Origin: Glutinoglossum americanum | Lineage: Eukaryota; Ascomycota; Geoglossomycetes; Geoglossales; Geoglossaceae | Length of the DNA: 20,874 bases | Assembly: GCA_020080175.1 (NCBI GenBank) | Contig: JAGHQL010000272.1 | Span: 1 to 20,874 of the forward strand | Direction of reading: 5' to 3' | Part shown: positions 1 to 10,724 of the stretch, piece by piece | Numbering within the stretch: position 1 is the stretch's first letter | Layout of the letters: the number at the start of each line of letters is the position of its first letter | The notes under the pieces: model-generated | Told to the model about the DNA's origin: nothing | The model's input: the letters and a program-made list of their open reading frames with translations, nothing else | Database searches by the model: none | Translations under genes and position numbers: made by a program

Positions 1-91
1 GGGTGGGGGGGTGGGGGGGGGGAGGGGAGGGGGGGGGGGGGGGGTGGGGGGGGTGTGGGGGGGGGGGGGTTGGGTTGGGGGGGCCTGGCGA
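1..91. repeat. Poly-G low-complexity tract
   Basis: Almost every base is G, broken by single T, A or C bases, and it is followed by a GAG/GGA triplet run to about 104. It could fold as G-quadruplexes. It sits at the very edge of the window, so a contig-end or sequencing artefact is a real alternative. Confidence 0.85.
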
Positions 92-595
92 GGAGGAGGA
101 GGAGTCTGTCTGGGGGCGGGCGCGGATGTCCGGTGCGTCTTGCCGGGCTGCGTCGAGTTTGGGCTGTGGGCTCGGGAGTCGAGGGGGGAGGTGGGTGGGT
201 AGGCAGGGGTTCTTCTGGGGGGTTTGTTTGGTTGGTTGTTTTGTTTGCGTGGAGGGAGAGGATCGGTTCGATGCGATGGCCGGTCTTGGAGTTTGCGTTC
301 CGAGGCTGATGTAAGGGGTGGTGGTGCGGGGTCCATGTTTGGTTCGGAATATATGAGCCGGGATATCCTTCTGCTTTTATCGAATTCTTTGTATTGGGTT
401 TCCCGTGTCAAGTCATTATCATTTTTGCTCGGCGTTAGGTCGGTAGGGAGGACAGCTCCACCGTCACACGGGTTACATTCCTCTCTCTCTCTCTGTACTA
501 TAGAATACGCTGGGATCCCATCACTCTCTAAAATCCTTCCTGTAATCGGTGCTCTAGCCAGTTATCCGCATCGCAATTCCCTCTGTTCTACAGCC

Positions 596-631
596 GCGTT
601 GCGATGCGCGTTGCGATGCGCGTCGCGCTCG
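596..631. repeat. 12-bp tandem repeat, about three copies
   Basis: The unit GCGTTGCGATGC occurs twice exactly (596-607 and 608-619), followed by a diverged third copy (620-631). It is a minor minisatellite with no gene assigned to it. Confidence 0.75.
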
Positions 632-2346
632 CGTCCCGTTCCATTCCATTCCCGCTGTATCGCATGGAAAAAGGCTTATGCCACGAGACCATCGAAAAGC
701 AAGCGGGCGGAAAAATAAAATGAGGAAATGAGGCCGCTTTGACGTTCCCCGCCGATCTGGAAAGAATCGCCATCGGGGTGTCTTCTTATCGCATCGAGGT
801 TTTTGCTCGGGTCTTCGCTCTCCTTGCACTCTCTGGACTCAGTTCTTCGATTCTTCTATTGGATGTTCACAAAGGAAAAAAGAAATTCTCCATAGCAAAA
901 AGAAAATAATTAAAAAAAATTAAACGTGCATGGGAGGCGTTTCCTTGTCCGGATAGGATTAGCCGAAATACCCATCACCCCTGAAAAACAACAATCCTCA
1001 GCGAGAAGAGAGGGCGACCGACGCCGACGGAGTAACCTCCAAATCGATCATACCTTCCAATGCTGCCATCTCGCCGCGTGCTCCGCACAGCACCCTAGAA
1101 TCGAGAACCCCCATATTACGAGATATTCAAGGTAAGACGTAACCCATCGGCCCTCCCCGGTCGATCCCAATCTCACAGGTGGCACTTGAAGATTTCGAGA
1201 AAACGCGCCGTTCGCAGAGGGAAATCGCCTTTTCTTTTTCCTTGCGAGGGACGGGTGGTGGTAATTTGGGTTCAGAGCCAATCGGCCTGGAGAGCTTTTT
1301 GACAGGATTGGCATCGTGCTCAGCAAGGGCATGTGTCCCAGTTGACGGGTTCGGATATTTTCTTGGATGTTTTCCATTTCGTTTCCAAAAAGCATTCCCC
1401 GCGAAAATAATCACAATAGATTCCAAGAAACGGCCGGAGAATTTGTTTTCCTTGTAGGTATTTTGGTGCTGCCGAGCCTGCAAACACAAAGCTTGCCGGC
1501 GTAGGGCAGTGTGATTCGTTCCTCTGCATCGATGTTACTCCAGAGCCAGCAGCCGTGGCGTTGATGTGGTGATTGAAACCGATGCAGGAACGCGGCAGCG
1601 AGAGCCCCTTACTCGCCCAGAGACAGACAGACAGACAGAGTACCAACGTGTCTTTAGTCATGGCAGCGAAAACCCATCCTCACCTCTCCAAGCCTGAACA
1701 ACCAACAGCTGAGCAACCTCACGTCGTGGCAGAATAAGGCAACAGCAGCCGCAGCCATCGCTGACCCAGCTGTGTGGTCTTTCTATCGCCATCGCCTGGT
1801 GTCCTACGTCTCTTCGTGCTCGGGAGAGACGGCAATGGCTGGCGGCGCTTGACCAAGGCAAAAGCGACGTTATGTCCCAAGCGAAATGAAAGGATTATTT
1901 TTGGGGATTGCGCGTTAGCTGGATTTGATCATTACTGCTACGACAGAAGCATTCGTTCCGTCCGGACCAGCCGTGAGACCTCTTCGTGCTACGAGACTAG
2001 CAAGGAATCAAGTATTGGAATGCCGATCTCCGAGCTGCTCTTTTCGACTTTCCGAAGAGAAGAGTCTCCTCGTTGATAACGATGGATGACTGCTCCGGCT
2101 TTCGAGTAAGCAAGGGAGGCAGATCCCTGGCAGGTTCCCCTAGCAATTCGGGAGAAACTTGATTTGGGATCAGATCCATGCCGATGCGGCACATCGTAAT
2201 CTGCGCAAATCTACGAAGTACACGACAGTTAGAGCCACCATGCAACAAGCTGCTTAGAGAGGTTTCATCACTTGCTTTGACGCCCGAAGCCTGCAGAATG
2301 AGCCGAGCGACGCGATGTGTCGGGGTTGCATTGCCGACATTTGCAC

Positions 2347-2374
2347 TATTTACTATTTACTATTTACTATTCAC
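2347..2374. repeat. 7-bp tandem repeat TATTTAC, four copies
   Basis: There are three exact copies and one copy with a single T-to-C change (TATTCAC). It is a simple sequence repeat in non-coding DNA. Confidence 0.8.
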
Positions 2375-2592
2375 ACTGCATACAACCATATACAACGATG
2401 TAGCGAGATACCTTCCCCAGTCCCGCTCCCATCCCGTCCTGGCATGTCATTCCTGGGAGCCAGCGAGAAACACCGAAAACCTTGAAAAACATCCATACAT
2501 CCGTAGAAAGCACACCCTAGTGAGTTCTTTGCTCCAGGCCAACGATTTGGAGATGGGAATTAAAAATAAAGATTAGAAAAAGGCCTCGCCGC

Positions 2593-2730
2593 GATTGGAC
2601 GCTACGACGCGGAACAATTAGAAAGAAGCGGAGACTGAGGAATCGGGTGATTGGCCAATTGGCAATTGGCAATTGGCAATTGGACGGAATTAGGCTAGTG
2701 GTAGTCCATCGAGAGAGATTGGTGGATTGG
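2593..2730. promoter_or_regulatory. Cluster of CCAAT/ATTGG motifs
   Basis: ATTGG, the reverse of CCAAT, occurs at 2594, 2650, 2658, 2665, 2672, 2679, 2718 and 2726. One pair forms the palindrome CCAATTGG at 2655-2662, and three exact copies of CAATTGG follow in tandem at 2663-2683. CCAAT is the binding site of the fungal HAP/CBC factor. The cluster lies 650 to 790 bases upstream of the GPI-protein start codon, so a distal regulatory role is possible. It could also be a plain 7-bp microsatellite that happens to contain the motif. Confidence 0.35.
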
Positions 2731-3150
2731 TGGGAGGACGCTCTAACTTTACGCGCTGTCATTTCCGGAGGGCCAGCAACGGCGGACGAGTTGACTCGCG
2801 AACGGGTGCTGTTTGGCCTCCACGTCAGCGGAACCACGCAATCCCAAGTACAATGGTCGTACTCGCAGCCCGGAATGGAGTAACTACGGGTACGACGGGC
2901 GCTGTGGGTACCGTCGAGCGACTCCGAGCGACCCGAACGGGACTTGCTTGTGTCTCTAATCCCAGGCACCAGACGCCCGTGCCCAGTCAGATGCCAGCAG
3001 AGAATATGCAATATGCAGAGGCCCCTTTCAACTGCAACGCTTGCACTAGCCCCGACGCCACACCGTCGAAAAGGGCTAGCCGGGCCTTCGGGTTAGATTG
3101 TGGTGCGAGGTTCGGTCGATAATTTTGCCTCAAAGCAAAACGCTCCCCCA

Positions 3151-3380
3151 ACCCCATTTAAAGAGTTTCCTCCCGTCCCACACGTTTGCTCTTCTTCTTC
3201 TTTCCTCCACTTCACGCTCTTTACAGTCCACGCAAACGCACCACCGGTTTTTCGCCGATTACATTCGTTTTCAGAACAAACACAACCCAGCACTCTACAT
3301 TCTCGATTCAACACGGTCAATCCGTCTCTTTACTTCCGCCTTAATCAAAGCGTAAATACCTAATTACCAACCCGACGAAA
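3151..3380 (+). promoter_or_regulatory. Core promoter and 5' leader of the GPI-protein gene
   Basis: A TATA-like ATTTAAAG lies at 3156-3163. A long pyrimidine-rich, TCTTC-rich tract (about 3187-3230) follows, which is the usual start-site environment of strongly expressed fungal genes. The leader then runs to the ATG at 3381, whose context CGAAAATG has an A at -3 and is favourable. No start site was measured. Confidence 0.5.
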
Positions 3381-3976
3381 ATGCGTTTCTCCGTTGTCGC
3401 CGCTTCTGCGCTCTCCCTGGCTGCTGGTGCTTCAGCCTGGTCTAACGAAACCTACGAGGCCTATGTCACCGAGGTCGTCACTGCCTACACCACCTACTGC
3501 CCGGCTCCTACCGTCATCTCTCACGGCAATGTCACCTACACTGTCACCGAGGTGCGATTGACCCGATAGTTTTCTATCTTTCGAGGCTCGCACGTTCGAT
3601 TCATGACTAACTTGCGTATTAACACAGGCTACTACCTTGACGGTCACCAATTGCCCATGCACGATCACCAAGCCGGTGTACACTTCCACCGTGACTTCCT
3701 GCCACACTTGGTAAATTCCGCTCTATCTTTCGGCTAACTGCCAACCGTGATGTGCGGGTACTAACCTTTACCAGCACCACTCCTTATGCGATCCCTGCTC
3801 CACCACCAGCTCCACCGGCTTACAATACCACCCACCCAGAGGAGATATACCCTGTTGCTAGCACTTACCCAACGAAGACTGCGGCCGCCACCTTCACTGG
3901 TGCTGCCAACAAGGCCTTCGCTGCATCCGGTGCTGGCCTTGCTGGCCTCCTCGGTCTCGCTGCTTACATCTTGTAA
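3381..3976 (+). CDS. Small secreted GPI-anchored wall protein, CCG-6-like
   Basis: There are three exons, 3381-3551, 3628-3710 and 3775-3976, joined by GT-AG introns of 76 and 64 bases that have GACTAAC and TACTAAC branch sites. The product is 151 residues. Residues 1-19 are a signal peptide (MRFSVVAASALSLAAGASA). A Thr/Val-rich middle carries five cysteines at about 40, 66, 68, 82 and 85, with the pattern NCPCTITKP. A Pro-rich stretch follows (about 91-100). The end is a typical GPI signal: small residues near 127-130, then a hydrophobic tail to AAYIL. The VTEVVTAYTTYCP and ATTLTVTNCPC segments match what I recall of the Neurospora CCG-6 family of abundant wall proteins; function beyond wall structure is unknown. 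Synonymous sites favour C, which fits high expression. The first donor (GTGCGA) is weak, but the reading frame fits only if this intron is removed. Confidence 0.88.
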
Positions 3977-5369
3977 GTAGCTGGCCATCATGGATCCTCG
4001 GGTTATTGATGACTGGCTCTCGTCTTGATTTCTCGAGTGTCCTGTGGTGAGCAGGCGCAAGTTCGGCGTGGAACGGTGGGTTGGCAAAAGTTTTGGCTGG
4101 TATATGCATTGAAGTGGACGTCGTGTTGATTGTCATGACTTCAAATCATTGTGTATGGTGGTGCAAAAAGGGCTACTTCGAATTGCGCACAACTTGTAAT
4201 ATTCTTACGTGGCAAATGGCGAGAGAGAGAGGGTGGTTGCTTTGCGGAGATGGAAAGAGTGGATATCGACTCTAATGTTGCTTGGGATTCATGTTTATAA
4301 TTGTGCCGTCGCATTCCTGCTGTCGTGAAGAGTGGCGATCAGGTCGATAATTCAATATTGCATGTTCATCCTCTTATCTTTTCATCTCCGCCTCCCAGCG
4401 GCCTTGCTCGTCATCTTGTTTTCGACTACTTTACCATTCTTGCTGAAAAACTTTAGCCCCTTGACACGCGGGTGGCTCCCAGGGAGCTAGCATGCTTTAT
4501 GCTTGTGCTCGTGCTTTTCGACGATCACATTCAAGTTCCGGGCATCTTCAATCCAACAAACTATAGACGGATGGACGGGGGACAAAAAGGGGCGTTTCCT
4601 CAAGTCTCTATGCGGACGAAATATATTCCAAAGTTCCTCCTCGAACCACAAGAAGAAAAAAAAAAAAAAAGGGAAGCAGAACCGGCGACGGCTCTTCTCT
4701 CGGCGGTGTGTTTTTTTGCCCACAAATCGAAGAAAAATCCAAAATCCCCGAAACCCGCGTGGACAGAACGCGTCCGTCCCGTCCGTTTTTCGGAAGAGAG
4801 GGCGCGCATGGACCGCGCCCGCGACGCGAACGTGAACGTGAACATGACGACGGGTGGTGAGTTTTTTTTTTGCTCGTTGCGGAAAAAAGAAATGGGGAGG
4901 GAGGAGGGAAGATTAGAGGCGTTTTCGACGGGAGGGGTTGGTGTAGAGGTTAGCGTTAGCTTTACTCGGACTCTTTTTTTTTTTCGTGGAAGGGTTTTTT
5001 TATTTGTTTACTTAGCCTCGTGCTTAAGGGTCATCATTCGGCTTTTTTTTTCGGGCCGTGCAAGGCTCCCAACCCTATTCCGCTGAGTTCTCTGGATTGG
5101 CGGGGTTCTATCTTTTTCTTTTTCTTTTTTTTTTCCTTTTCTGATGATGGTGATTCGGTTGGGTTTGTATCCTATAGGATGGGTTTGGGAAACCGGTTGA
5201 GGAGAGTTGGCTGTGGCTTGCAGTCATCCTTCCCAAATTAGTTAAAGTGCGACTTGTCTACAAAAGTATTAAACAATATTAACCTCTGCATATGTCCACC
5301 GAGCTAACATTACTTTCGTCGATGATGCAGTCTCTGGTTGGTTGATGTTTCGCCCTTCCCTGTCCAAGC
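3977..5369. other. Intergenic stretch rich in homopolymer runs
   Basis: The start is the 3' flank of the GPI-protein gene. From 4656 to 5134 it carries a 15-base A run (4656-4670) and T runs of 9 to 11 bases at 4862, 4974, 5043 and 5125, with further shorter runs between them. Long open frames here owe their length to this biased composition and show no domain. A 204-codon frame from about 4472 to 5086 is therefore not called. Confidence 0.55.
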
Positions 5370-5763
5370 ATGTCTTTTGGCTTCTGCAAACTTATCGCTA
5401 GCATCTTCAGTCTTCGCGGTTCAGCATCCGAGTACCAAGAACTCGTCCGAGAACTCGATAGCCCTCACCTGCATGAACAGGCTCAAAAGATGAACAACAA
5501 CCAGCGATCAACGCGGTCAAATGCGCAGCCTTTATGTGCCAGTATCCTCTCACAGAGCTCATCTTGAAAATCCAGAAATACGAAAGCAGCTTAGGGCTAG
5601 GAAAGTCAAATGGAAGACGAAGGATTTCGAAAAGAAAACATGGTGGTGTTTGTGCACGGAGCAAGAGGTAGAGAAATTGAGGGCCTACCTGAATGCGTAT
5701 ATAGGAAGTATCAATATGCTCTTGATCTACGTTGCGATTGATTCCCTTGTGAAAGACTGGTGA
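5370..5763 (+). pseudogene. Relic of a fungal STAND/NLR-type N-terminal domain
   Basis: Three neighbouring segments in different frames together resemble the helical N-terminal domain found at the head of many fungal STAND (NLR-like) and ankyrin-type proteins. The first opens with MSFGF and continues as SASEYQELVRELDS. The second, starting near 5510, reads NAVKCAAFMCQYPLTELILK and then IQKYESSLG. The third reads EVEKLRAYLNAYIGSINMLL near 5670-5720. These correspond, in the right order, to the usual MSFGF start, the EYQELxRELxSL helix, the (K)CAA..C..PL..(F/L)..KI.KYE.SLG helix and the LRAYLxxHIGSINMLL helix. At least two shifts of frame separate the parts, and the usual residues just after MSFGF are missing. 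No NACHT, NB-ARC or repeat domain follows. I infer a decayed copy, not a functional gene. Family recognition is from memory of the consensus. Confidence 0.6.
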
Positions 5764-7600
5764 CGATGCCTAGGCAAAGATAGACGGTGAATATATCCGG
5801 AGTCGGAAGTTGGATAGCGAGTAGCACGAGTGGAAGGGTTGGACAACTAGGATGAAATTCTGTAATCAATAGGTTCGTCTCCAGCTCCAAAAGCGGGGAG
5901 GATTGCTACACAGTCAAAGTCTATGGACGGTCGTTCAATATCCCCGCTCAGGTCGTAGCACTGCATCGATAATAATAATAATAATAATACTAACCTCCTA
6001 ACATCTCTCATCTGACGAATCTCACGATCTCCTCCTCCTAGTAACGTATGCGCACCACACCAGTCAGCTTACAAGTTACATCTCTATACCTATACATATG
6101 GGCTCCGCATCTAAGAAAAAAACTTTCCTCATTTCTATTTCTGTTTACTGTTCCATCTACTTAGTTGGACGAGTAGGACGTCAATGATCTCCCATTCGTC
6201 GAGGAGGATCAAAACCCTCGAACCCCCAGACATTCTCGGTTGTTTTGCGTAGACGCCCCTTTTTCTATATCTTGAATGGTATTGGCGATGGAAAGGGCTC
6301 CGAAAATGGAGGTAGGCGCTGCCGTTTTTTGAGGTGCTTCCACCATGACGTTCTGTTGCTATAAGTGACTCACAACCTAGTTTAAGCGCTGCCTCATCGC
6401 TCAACATCTCACGAGTGCAAAGCCAGAGAGAGCCCGAATCAGTACCCCTTCCCATTCTAAATATGTATATATTCTGTCCTCATGACTATTTACTATACTA
6501 TTTATAAATTTTAAAGAAATTATAGAGCCTCCTTATAATATAACTGAGTTAATTAGTTAACTATTACTACAAGTACTCGAATTATGAAGAATAAGTATGA
6601 TTGAGTAGTTACAAGTGAGCTTGTAAGGCCTGGAGGCTATACACAATAGAGTAGATACATTGACCGATGAGGTTGCAAGAAGCAATGGTTCGCAGCTCAT
6701 GAGCACGGCTCTCTCGGTGGCCCGAGCGTCTCGTGACCGTCACAGAGGGTTACAAGAGAAGAGAATTACAGACACGATACTAAGTACTTTGTTTATTTCA
6801 AAAAAAAACCTGTTTAAGAATCTATGTATACTGGCGATCACTTTCCTCTAATTTCAGCTCTGCGCGACAGTAGGATGGGATGTAGTTGTGCTATGCGGCG
6901 TAAACAGTCATGAAAAAAGATCCCAGGACTTTTGCTGAGAAGCCTCGTACCAGCACGGCTGGTATTATTAGCCACCTGTTTCGATGAGAACGGCCCATCG
7001 ACGTGCGACAATAGACCCGGGTAGAGCGGCGACATTAAAGACATCGCTGTCGAGCCGGACATTTTACGTGAAAGGAAGCCGAATTAAATCCAACTAACGA
7101 ATAGATCGATGAGATGGTTTCCGCGGAACGATGGATTCGTGCTGGAGCTTGCCGGTCGGCTTCATGGGAAGTTGAAAGGTGTCTATTTGCTGGCCACGAG
7201 AAAACCTACGGGAGCGTCAAGCAAAATGAATGCTTTGCCGGAGCTCCTTCCAGCCTATCCCACAGTCCCGCTCATTATGAATTGGGCTTTGGCGGCTTTG
7301 TCTTTCTAAGCCCCGTTTCTCTTGCACCCATGCAGCTCATCAATGGCGAGTGGACTCATCCTTGCCTGATCACGACCGCCTGCCGTCCTCATAACTCGCC
7401 GCATAGCGTCAGGGGCGACGGGAGCTTCGACCTTGCGGGAAATTACGATTGGGGGTCATAGCAAATACTGCTGCATGGACGGGCTTCCGTGTCTGGCTAT
7501 TGTACAGGGGGCGGCTGGGAAAAGGGAACTAGGGGCTAGTATTAAATGTCAAATCTTCCCTCCCTTCGCGCACCCCTATCGTGCAACGACCCAGCCTTAC
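5764..7600. other. Gene-poor, partly AT-rich stretch
   Basis: No gene is supportable. Features seen are an (AAT)n microsatellite at about 5969-5989 and an AT-rich block at about 6460-6610. The latter is consistent with old repeat-induced mutation, but I have not tested it. Just after the STAND-type relic a few words such as LDN.DEIL may be further decayed coding sequence of the same gene. A 106-codon frame on the minus strand (6135-6455) has no recognisable content. Confidence 0.45.
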
Positions 7601-7715
7601 GCTCTTTTGCGCAACATTTATAATTGTGCCTCCTGCGGTTTTGTTGCAAGTTCTTTCCTACTTTTATAATTTATTCACTCGTTACCATAGCCAAGATTCG
7701 GGGAGGTTAATAATC
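7601..7715 (+). promoter_or_regulatory. Putative core promoter of the laccase gene
   Basis: TATA-like elements ATTTATAATT (7616-7625) and TTTATAATTTA (about 7663-7673) lie 100 and 50 bases upstream of the laccase ATG. The first is better spaced for a normal leader. This is inference from motif and distance only. Confidence 0.35.
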
Positions 7716-9912
7716 ATGTTGACTAAGGTCGCCATTTTGGCCGCGATGATGGGGGCTGCGAGGGGGATGATCGGTGACGGTGGGTGGAGGATGAAGACAG
7801 GCCTACGGTTGGGCTTTAACTGATCGGTGAATAGGTTGTGAATTTGCTGGTGTTGGTCAAGTCGTCGGTACGACAATGGGAAAGGGAGTACCTGCGCCAG
7901 GTAGCCACGGCAGTTCTCCTGGATCGAACAGCACGTCTGACTGCCATGTCTGCTCGTCATCATACTATCTTCCAAAGTTCCTTTCGGATGGTGTGAGTAG
8001 TACCATTCGATTTTTCCAAGATGTACGCTAACATGTTTGGCTTTAGCCCATGGCTGGTGGCTGCCCGTGGGGAGGTTTGACCGCTAACAACACCAACCCG
8101 TTCGGCGGCGGTGACGCCCCGGATACCGGTGTCACTCGATCCTTTAATTGGACCATCAAGCGCGCCGTCGGTGCGCCAGACGGAGTGGAGAAACCCATGA
8201 TTCTCGTCAACGACCAATTCCCAGGTCCGGCCATTGAGGCCAATTGGGGTGATAACATTCAGGTGACAGTCACCAATGAGATTACTGACCCGGAGGAAGG
8301 AACGCATATACATTGGCACGGGTAAGATGTACATCTTTGCCTCTTGGTTCTGTATGCTGATGGTATTAGATTCCTCATGCATGGAACTGTCGCGGACGAT
8401 GGTGTACCAGGTGTTCAGCAATGCCCAATCGCACCGGGCCAATCTTATACCTTCAATTTCAAGGCTGAGCTCTACGGTAGTACTTGGTGGCACGCTCACT
8501 ACAGTGCTCAATATGGTTCTGGTGCCTTTGGGCCAATGGTTATCTATGGGCCAAGCAACGTCGATTACGACATTGATATCGGTTCCGTTCTGTTGTCAGA
8601 TAACTATCACCGTGGCTACTTCGATATCGTTGAACAAGTCATGGGTGTTGTGCCGATAGTCGGTGGAGTGCCAAACGTGAGCTAATATGATGATTTATCG
8701 AATATTTATTAATATTATCGACAGATTCCCGCCATCATTCCAGTGTCGGATAGCAATCTGATCAACGGCAGGAATGACTTCGATTGTTCGCAGATCACTG
8801 ACGGAACACCTTGCACACCTAATGCTCCACTTGCAGAATTTCAGCTCACTCCAGGCAAGAGTCATCGTATCCGCATTACCAATGCTGGTTCCGACGGTGT
8901 TCAGAAGTTTTCTATTGATAACCACGAGCTCCTTGTCATTGCGAACGATTTTACGCCAATTATTCCATATACCACCAATATTGTTACACTAGCTGTAAGG
9001 TAGACCGTCCTTCAATCTGTTGTCGTATTAACTTGATTTCTAGGTTGGTCAACGTGCCGATGTCATCGTCATGGGGCTCGCTGACGGCGCCGGCTCATAC
9101 TGGATGCGTGCTAACCTGACTGGCTGTGCCCCTTCTGCTAACCCATTGGCTAAGGCTATCGTTCATTACGATTATTCGACTGATTTGCCAACCTCGACTC
9201 CTTGGCCTGACACTAGTACCGATCCTTGTGCTACTGATGACCTCGCTGGCCTTCAGCCCTGGTTTCCAATTACTCCAACCGCGGAACCTGATACTACAGT
9301 CACCATCGATATTTCTGGCACTATCAATGCCACAGGCCACTTTGTCTGGACTATGAATGGGTCTTCATTCCGTGCAAATTACAATCACCCAACTCTGCTC
9401 TTAGCCAACGCTGGAAACACCTCGTATCCGTTTGATCCTCAATGGAATGTCTATAACTTTGGTAGCAACAAGACCGTTCGGTTCATCTTCAACAACAAGT
9501 CACCCGCGGCTCACCCTATGCACCTTCACGGGCACAATTTCTTCGTGTTGAATGCCGGTCCAGGTGAATGGGATGGCACCATTATCAACCCAGAGAATCC
9601 ACAACGTCGTGATACCCAGGAAGTTCTCGTTGGCGGATATCTTGTTGTCCAGATTGATATGGACAACCCAGGTGTCTGGCCATTCCATTGCCGTGAGTAT
9701 CCTATATCCATATTACATAGGTTAGGCCATTGTCGTTAACATTTTGCATAGACATTGCATGGCATATATCTGGAGGGCTTTATATCAATGTTATGGAGCG
9801 CCCTGCAGACATTGAGAACATCGAGATTGATGATGATGTCATCCAGGTTTGCAAGGATTGGGCTGCATTCACCAACACCGAGCTACCCAATGAAATTGAT
9901 TCTGGCGTGTAA
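7716..9912 (+). CDS. Secreted laccase (ascomycete multicopper oxidase)
   Basis: Laccases oxidise phenols and reduce O2 to water; close relatives in ascomycetes also act on dihydrogeodin-like polyketides. There are seven exons: 7716-7779, 7835-7992, 8047-8321, 8370-8676, 8725-8994, 9044-9692 and 9752-9912. The six introns are 48-59 bases and all GT-AG, and the joins keep one frame of 627 residues. Copper motifs are all present: HWHG (H163, H165), WWHAHYS (H207, H209), HPMHLHGH (H515, H518, H520) and HCHIAWH (H573, C574, H575, H579). Leu584, ten residues after the T1 cysteine, is the axial position. The start is the first in-frame ATG and gives a hydrophobic leader MLTKVAILAAMMGAARG. The protein ends in DSGV, like the C-terminal plug (DSGL/I/V) of ascomycete laccases. 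Uncertain point: an alternative first donor after 7773 gives two fewer residues. The gene stands alone, with no pigment or polyketide genes beside it here. Confidence 0.93.
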
Positions 9913-10384
9913 ATCATCAACTCGACATCGGGTGTATACAGCCCCCACGATGAGCCTTTAATGTCAAGCCGACTAATGTAAGGTGAACTTCGGTATCGTC
10001 ATTTCTCGAGGGCAACTGGTGGGATCTCGTCAAAGTCGGGCAAGGCCCTAAACATGTATTACCTGCGAAGCGGCGAATTTATTTTATTTTTGGCTGGAGC
10101 GAAGTAACTGGAGAATAATCAACGGCTTGTTGTAAACTTTTAAATTTGAATAATACTTTTCGCCGTGGGTGTTAAGAGTTTGAACGATATAAACATCTAT
10201 GAGAGACCCCGTCAGAGTGATCGGCGGAAAGCTCTCCGTTGACGTGAACATTCCTGGCCTGTAGGCTATACGGTTGTAGGAGCTCGGGGGGCTTAGGCCC
10301 CTCGGTTTCTATGAAATTACCGCTGCCAGATGGGGAGAACAAATTTCCTATCCCTTTTTGACGCTCTTTAAGATTGCATCGTTT
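9913..10384. other. Laccase 3' flank and intergenic DNA
   Basis: AT-rich words such as AATAATCAA (about 10113) and TTGAATAATA (about 10147) could serve in 3' end formation for the laccase transcript. Beyond them I see no gene. A 165-codon frame on the minus strand (10172-10669) has no recognisable content. Confidence 0.4.
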
Positions 10385-10724
10385 TGTTATTTTTTCTGTA
10401 TTTTTGCTTTTTTTAATTGCAGTTGGTATAAGCGGTACACTCCGCAGCACGGCGAACCAACGGCCGTCTCGTGTAACGCATAGGGGCGGGACCGGACTAG
10501 ATTTCGGCGGCCGTTCTGTGATTGGCGGGAGGGAGCAAGTACCGGTACATGTCGCCCGGAATGTAGACCTCCGCCCAAGCAAATTGACATCGTCGTTGCA
10601 ACGCGCTGTGAGCGACAAGCGGTAGGGTCCTAGCCATAGATAGTCCCGATATAAATGCGTCTTGTTCACACTCTACTACGCTCCCCCTGTACGATCACCG
10701 CCCTAAGGCGGGCTCACCATAACA
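10385..10724 (+). mobile_element. LTR-like fragment, possibly gypsy type (weak)
   Basis: The segment begins TGTTAT and ends ATAACA, a 6-bp inverted pair with the TG...CA boundary of LTRs. It is GC-rich in the middle and has a TATA-like GATATAAATGCG near 10650, followed by a start-site-like pyrimidine stretch, as LTRs do. A second possible left edge is the TGTAAC at 10472. I find no matching target duplication and no second copy in the window. It could be an old fragment or chance. Confidence 0.25.

Larger units (their letters stand above)
92..2592. other. Long stretch without a supportable gene
   Basis: Many short overlapping open frames exist on both strands, but none shows a domain, a signal peptide, a consistent exon chain or a recognisable protein, so I call no gene. 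Small simple repeats seen here are a CT run at 480-492, a 12-mer (GCGTTGCGATGC) repeated about three times at 596-631, a GACA run at 1620-1639 and a TATTTAC 7-mer repeated four times at 2347-2374. Pyrimidine-rich patches suggest upstream or untranslated DNA of genes outside or beyond this stretch. Confidence 0.5.

Noticed and set aside
224-718. 164-codon open frame on the plus strand
   Set aside because: It overlaps a CT repeat and a 12-bp tandem repeat, and gives no recognisable protein.
2178-3011. Two overlapping open frames of 132 (plus) and 164 (minus) codons
   Set aside because: They include the TATTTAC and CAATTGG simple repeats and show no domain; this is more likely upstream regulatory DNA.
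3047-3078. Short hairpin TAGCCC...GACG...CGTC...GGGCTA upstream of the GPI-protein gene
   Set aside because: Stems are short and interrupted; in 20 kb such hairpins arise by chance.
4472-5086. 204-codon open frame on the plus strand
   Set aside because: It runs through several A and T homopolymer tracts (FFFF and KKKK runs), has no domain or signal peptide, and its length is explained by biased composition.
10172-10669. 165-codon minus-strand open frame
   Set aside because: No domain is present, and it crosses the LTR-like segment boundary; chance is more likely.
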